A stretch of DNA of 20,425 nt, taken from positions 1 through 20,425 of the forward strand of contig JALLPB010000836.1 of assembly GCA_036939975.1 (NCBI GenBank), given 5' to 3'. Shown in pieces: positions 19,101 to 20,425 of the stretch (positions are counted from its first letter, which is position 1; every line of letters begins with the position of its first letter). Below the pieces are notes generated by a model. The model was not told the origin of the DNA and ran no database searches. It saw only the letters and a program-made list of their open reading frames with translations. The translations under genes and the position numbers were made by a program. Source of the DNA: Cyclostephanos tholiformis. Its lineage: Eukaryota; Bacillariophyta; Thalassiosirophyceae; Thalassiosirales; Thalassiosiraceae.

Positions 19101-19670
19101 CATGTGACAGTGATGGCATTCCCCGCCCATGTAGAGCGTATTCCCCGCCACGCCCTCCGAGTGCATGATGCGCATACCGTCGAAGAAGCCGTCGAATCGA
19201 TACACCGACGATGGGACCCAGTCCATCAGCGGCGTCTCGTACAGGAACAGACGTTCGTCGATGGCGGTCCTCATGGCGAGGAACGTTTCCTCGACCGCCG
19301 CTGTCCCCGTCGACGTTATGGTCGGGGGGCCGGATGCGTCGTCGTCGTCGTCGTCGACGACGTACGCGTTAGTCGTCGCCGTGGTCGTCGTCGTCGTCGC
19401 GGCGACCGCATCGTCGCAGGATGTAATCCCCGAGAAGCAGTACGTACCGTCCGGACAGCCGTATCCGAGGGGACACGATTGGAGGCAGGACGTCGACGCG
19501 TCCTCGATGGTGGCGCCGCACCACCATATTATCGTCGATTCCGCCTGGCCCCGTCGTTGGCCATGGATGGGTCGTATCGTTGTTCGTGCGAGTGATACCG
19601 CGACTGCGATGGAATAACGGAGGGGAAGGGGCGATGATGGTGGACGGCGATGCACACGATGATGGGACAT
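16187..19670 (-). CDS. Membrane-anchored GH19 chitinase
   Basis: Chitin hydrolase of a fold unrelated to GH18. Exons (minus order) 19670-18194 and 18096-16187, joined in phase 1 (donor GTAAGC, acceptor GATCAG, 97-bp intron), 1128 aa. The N-terminus is basic, then [10 protein letters not shown], a weak signal peptide. A Cys-rich motif [13 protein letters not shown]...CP...CPDGTYC...C lies at ~50-85, then a Thr/Asp-rich linker, then a GH19 domain ~125-475 with [11 protein letters not shown] (E206, likely general acid), [14 protein letters not shown] (337-349), [13 protein letters not shown] and [17 protein letters not shown] near the C-end. The intron sits right after the enzyme domain. Exon 2 encodes a Pro/Thr stalk (494-~660), a juxtamembrane domain (~707-860), a transmembrane helix (~886-910) and a tail of ~218 aa. 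Family assignment rests on motifs; this is a diverged, Cys-rich form. Confidence 0.88.
16501..17459 (-). repeat. Identical duplicated block, copy in the GH19 gene
   Basis: Partner of 11247-12205; same sequence and same reading frame relative to the encoded anchor module. Confidence 0.9.
17570..18090 (-). repeat. Pro/Thr-rich stalk repeats in the GH19 gene
   Basis: About five units of ~30 codons alternating [18 protein letters not shown] and [18 protein letters not shown] forms. Unit-to-unit similarity is high at DNA level, for example repeated GGAGCGGTGGAGGCGTCGG. It is expected to be an extended, glycosylated stalk. Confidence 0.85.
18097..18193 (-). other. Phase-1 intron at the enzyme/anchor boundary of the GH19 gene
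   Basis: Donor GTAAGC followed at once by a long A run (minus strand), acceptor GATCAG. It separates a complete GH19 enzyme exon from a complete stalk-anchor-tail exon. Confidence 0.85.
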
Positions 19671-20387
19671 GGACTAAAAGTTATAAGTGTGTTTTAATAA
19701 AAGAATATCAAAAATCTGATTTTTTCGACGAGAGAGAGAAGATAATATTATTGTTGATACGACACGACTACCACGTAGTACTAGCTAGCGCCACCGTTTT
19801 CATATTTTTTCATTTTTTCATCGGCCCTTCGATAAATAATAATAAGTGTGTCGTTATCACACACCAGCCCCTATGCCAGAGATACATACCTGTTGGGTGT
19901 AAAATGAGTTCACCTGCGTGTCTGATTTTGTTGTAATATTGGTATGTACGATACGATACCGACGACAGACACCAATATCGTCACAGTCAAGGATGTCACT
20001 ATCTAAAACTTCCCGGAGATATGCCGGTGTGTGGGATGGGGCGATGCTGCAGTGGGGGGGATCGAACGGGGCAAACGCCTCTCGTCTCGTTTTGGCACCA
20101 CCTCCAAGGAATGTCATCCGCATGTCATATTATGGTCGACGTATATCCCGCCGCCTTCGAGAGACGACATCAACTGACTCTATCCCCCGCCCGCCCCATC
20201 CCGGCGGATGATGCCTCGCCCTCCCGCCGCTCGTCGAGGATCTCGTCTATCCCCCCCCTCCCCTCCCCACCCACCCACCCACCACCACCGCCCCGATCGA
20301 ATTGGGATGAGGACTCTAGGAGTGTGGTGGGATCCAGTTTTTACGCATCCACCATAATATAACTCATCGACGACGTCGTAACCATAC

Positions 20388-20425
<38 letters not shown>
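19671..20425. other. Upstream region of the GH19 gene, no gene assigned
   Basis: Contains the 5' flank of the GH19 gene, then GC-rich sequence with CCCA repeats (20266-20284). An 88-codon minus-strand frame at 19857-20123 holds donor-like CAGGTATGT and CAGGTGAAC strings but has no family I recognise; it could be a 5' exon of something else. Confidence 0.4.
20389..20422. repeat. Poly-C run (34) at the window end
   Basis: Uninterrupted cytosines. Length is likely unreliable. Confidence 0.8.

Noticed and set aside
20040..20100. tRNA-like GTTCGATCC string on the minus strand
   Set aside because: The flanking bases cannot form a T-stem and no acceptor or anticodon arm is present.
19857..20123. 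A 5' exon of the GH19 gene (donor at 19889 to an AG just before ATG 19670)
   Set aside because: The join happens to be in frame, but it would place the secretion signal ~80 residues inside the protein; no homology supports it.

Overview
The window looks like nuclear DNA of a centric diatom, most likely of the Thalassiosirales. The evidence is short spliceosomal introns (87-543 bp, GT..AG, mostly GTAAGT/GTGAGT donors), an organelle-targeted type III glutamine synthetase, two secreted chitinases (GH18 and GH19), Cys-rich motifs of a style I associate with diatom wall and secreted proteins, and many simple repeats. Species cannot be told from the sequence alone. Splice models below were built by hand and keep frame across every junction.

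Layout. 551-1901 (+) is a two-exon leucine-rich-repeat/coiled-coil protein. 2780-5494 (-) is a two-exon type III glutamine synthetase with a presequence. 6174-8008 is a 1.84-kb non-autonomous DNA transposon with terminal inverted repeats and a TAA target duplication, probably PIF/Harbinger-like; inside it, ~180-bp units sit as three copies facing three inverted copies. 8400-10188 (+) is a two-exon acidic, Ser-rich single-pass membrane protein. 10576-15346 (-) is a six-exon GH18 chitinase of 1392 aa. 16187-19670 (-) is a two-exon GH19 chitinase of 1128 aa.

The main point of interest is the right-hand 11 kb. The GH18 and GH19 enzymes have unrelated catalytic folds but end in the same module: a Pro/Thr-rich stalk, a two-Cys juxtamembrane alpha/beta domain, one transmembrane helix and a long cytoplasmic tail. 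About 959 bp of this module appears nucleotide-identical between the two genes, while homologous sequence on both sides has diverged, which points to recent gene conversion or very recent copying. The neighbouring convergent gene (8400-10188) carries a diverged version of the same juxtamembrane domain plus helix with no enzyme. Together they look like a local set of membrane-anchored, probably chitin- or wall-related ectodomains on a common and apparently undescribed anchor. The role of the anchor is inference; its presence in three genes is read from the sequence.
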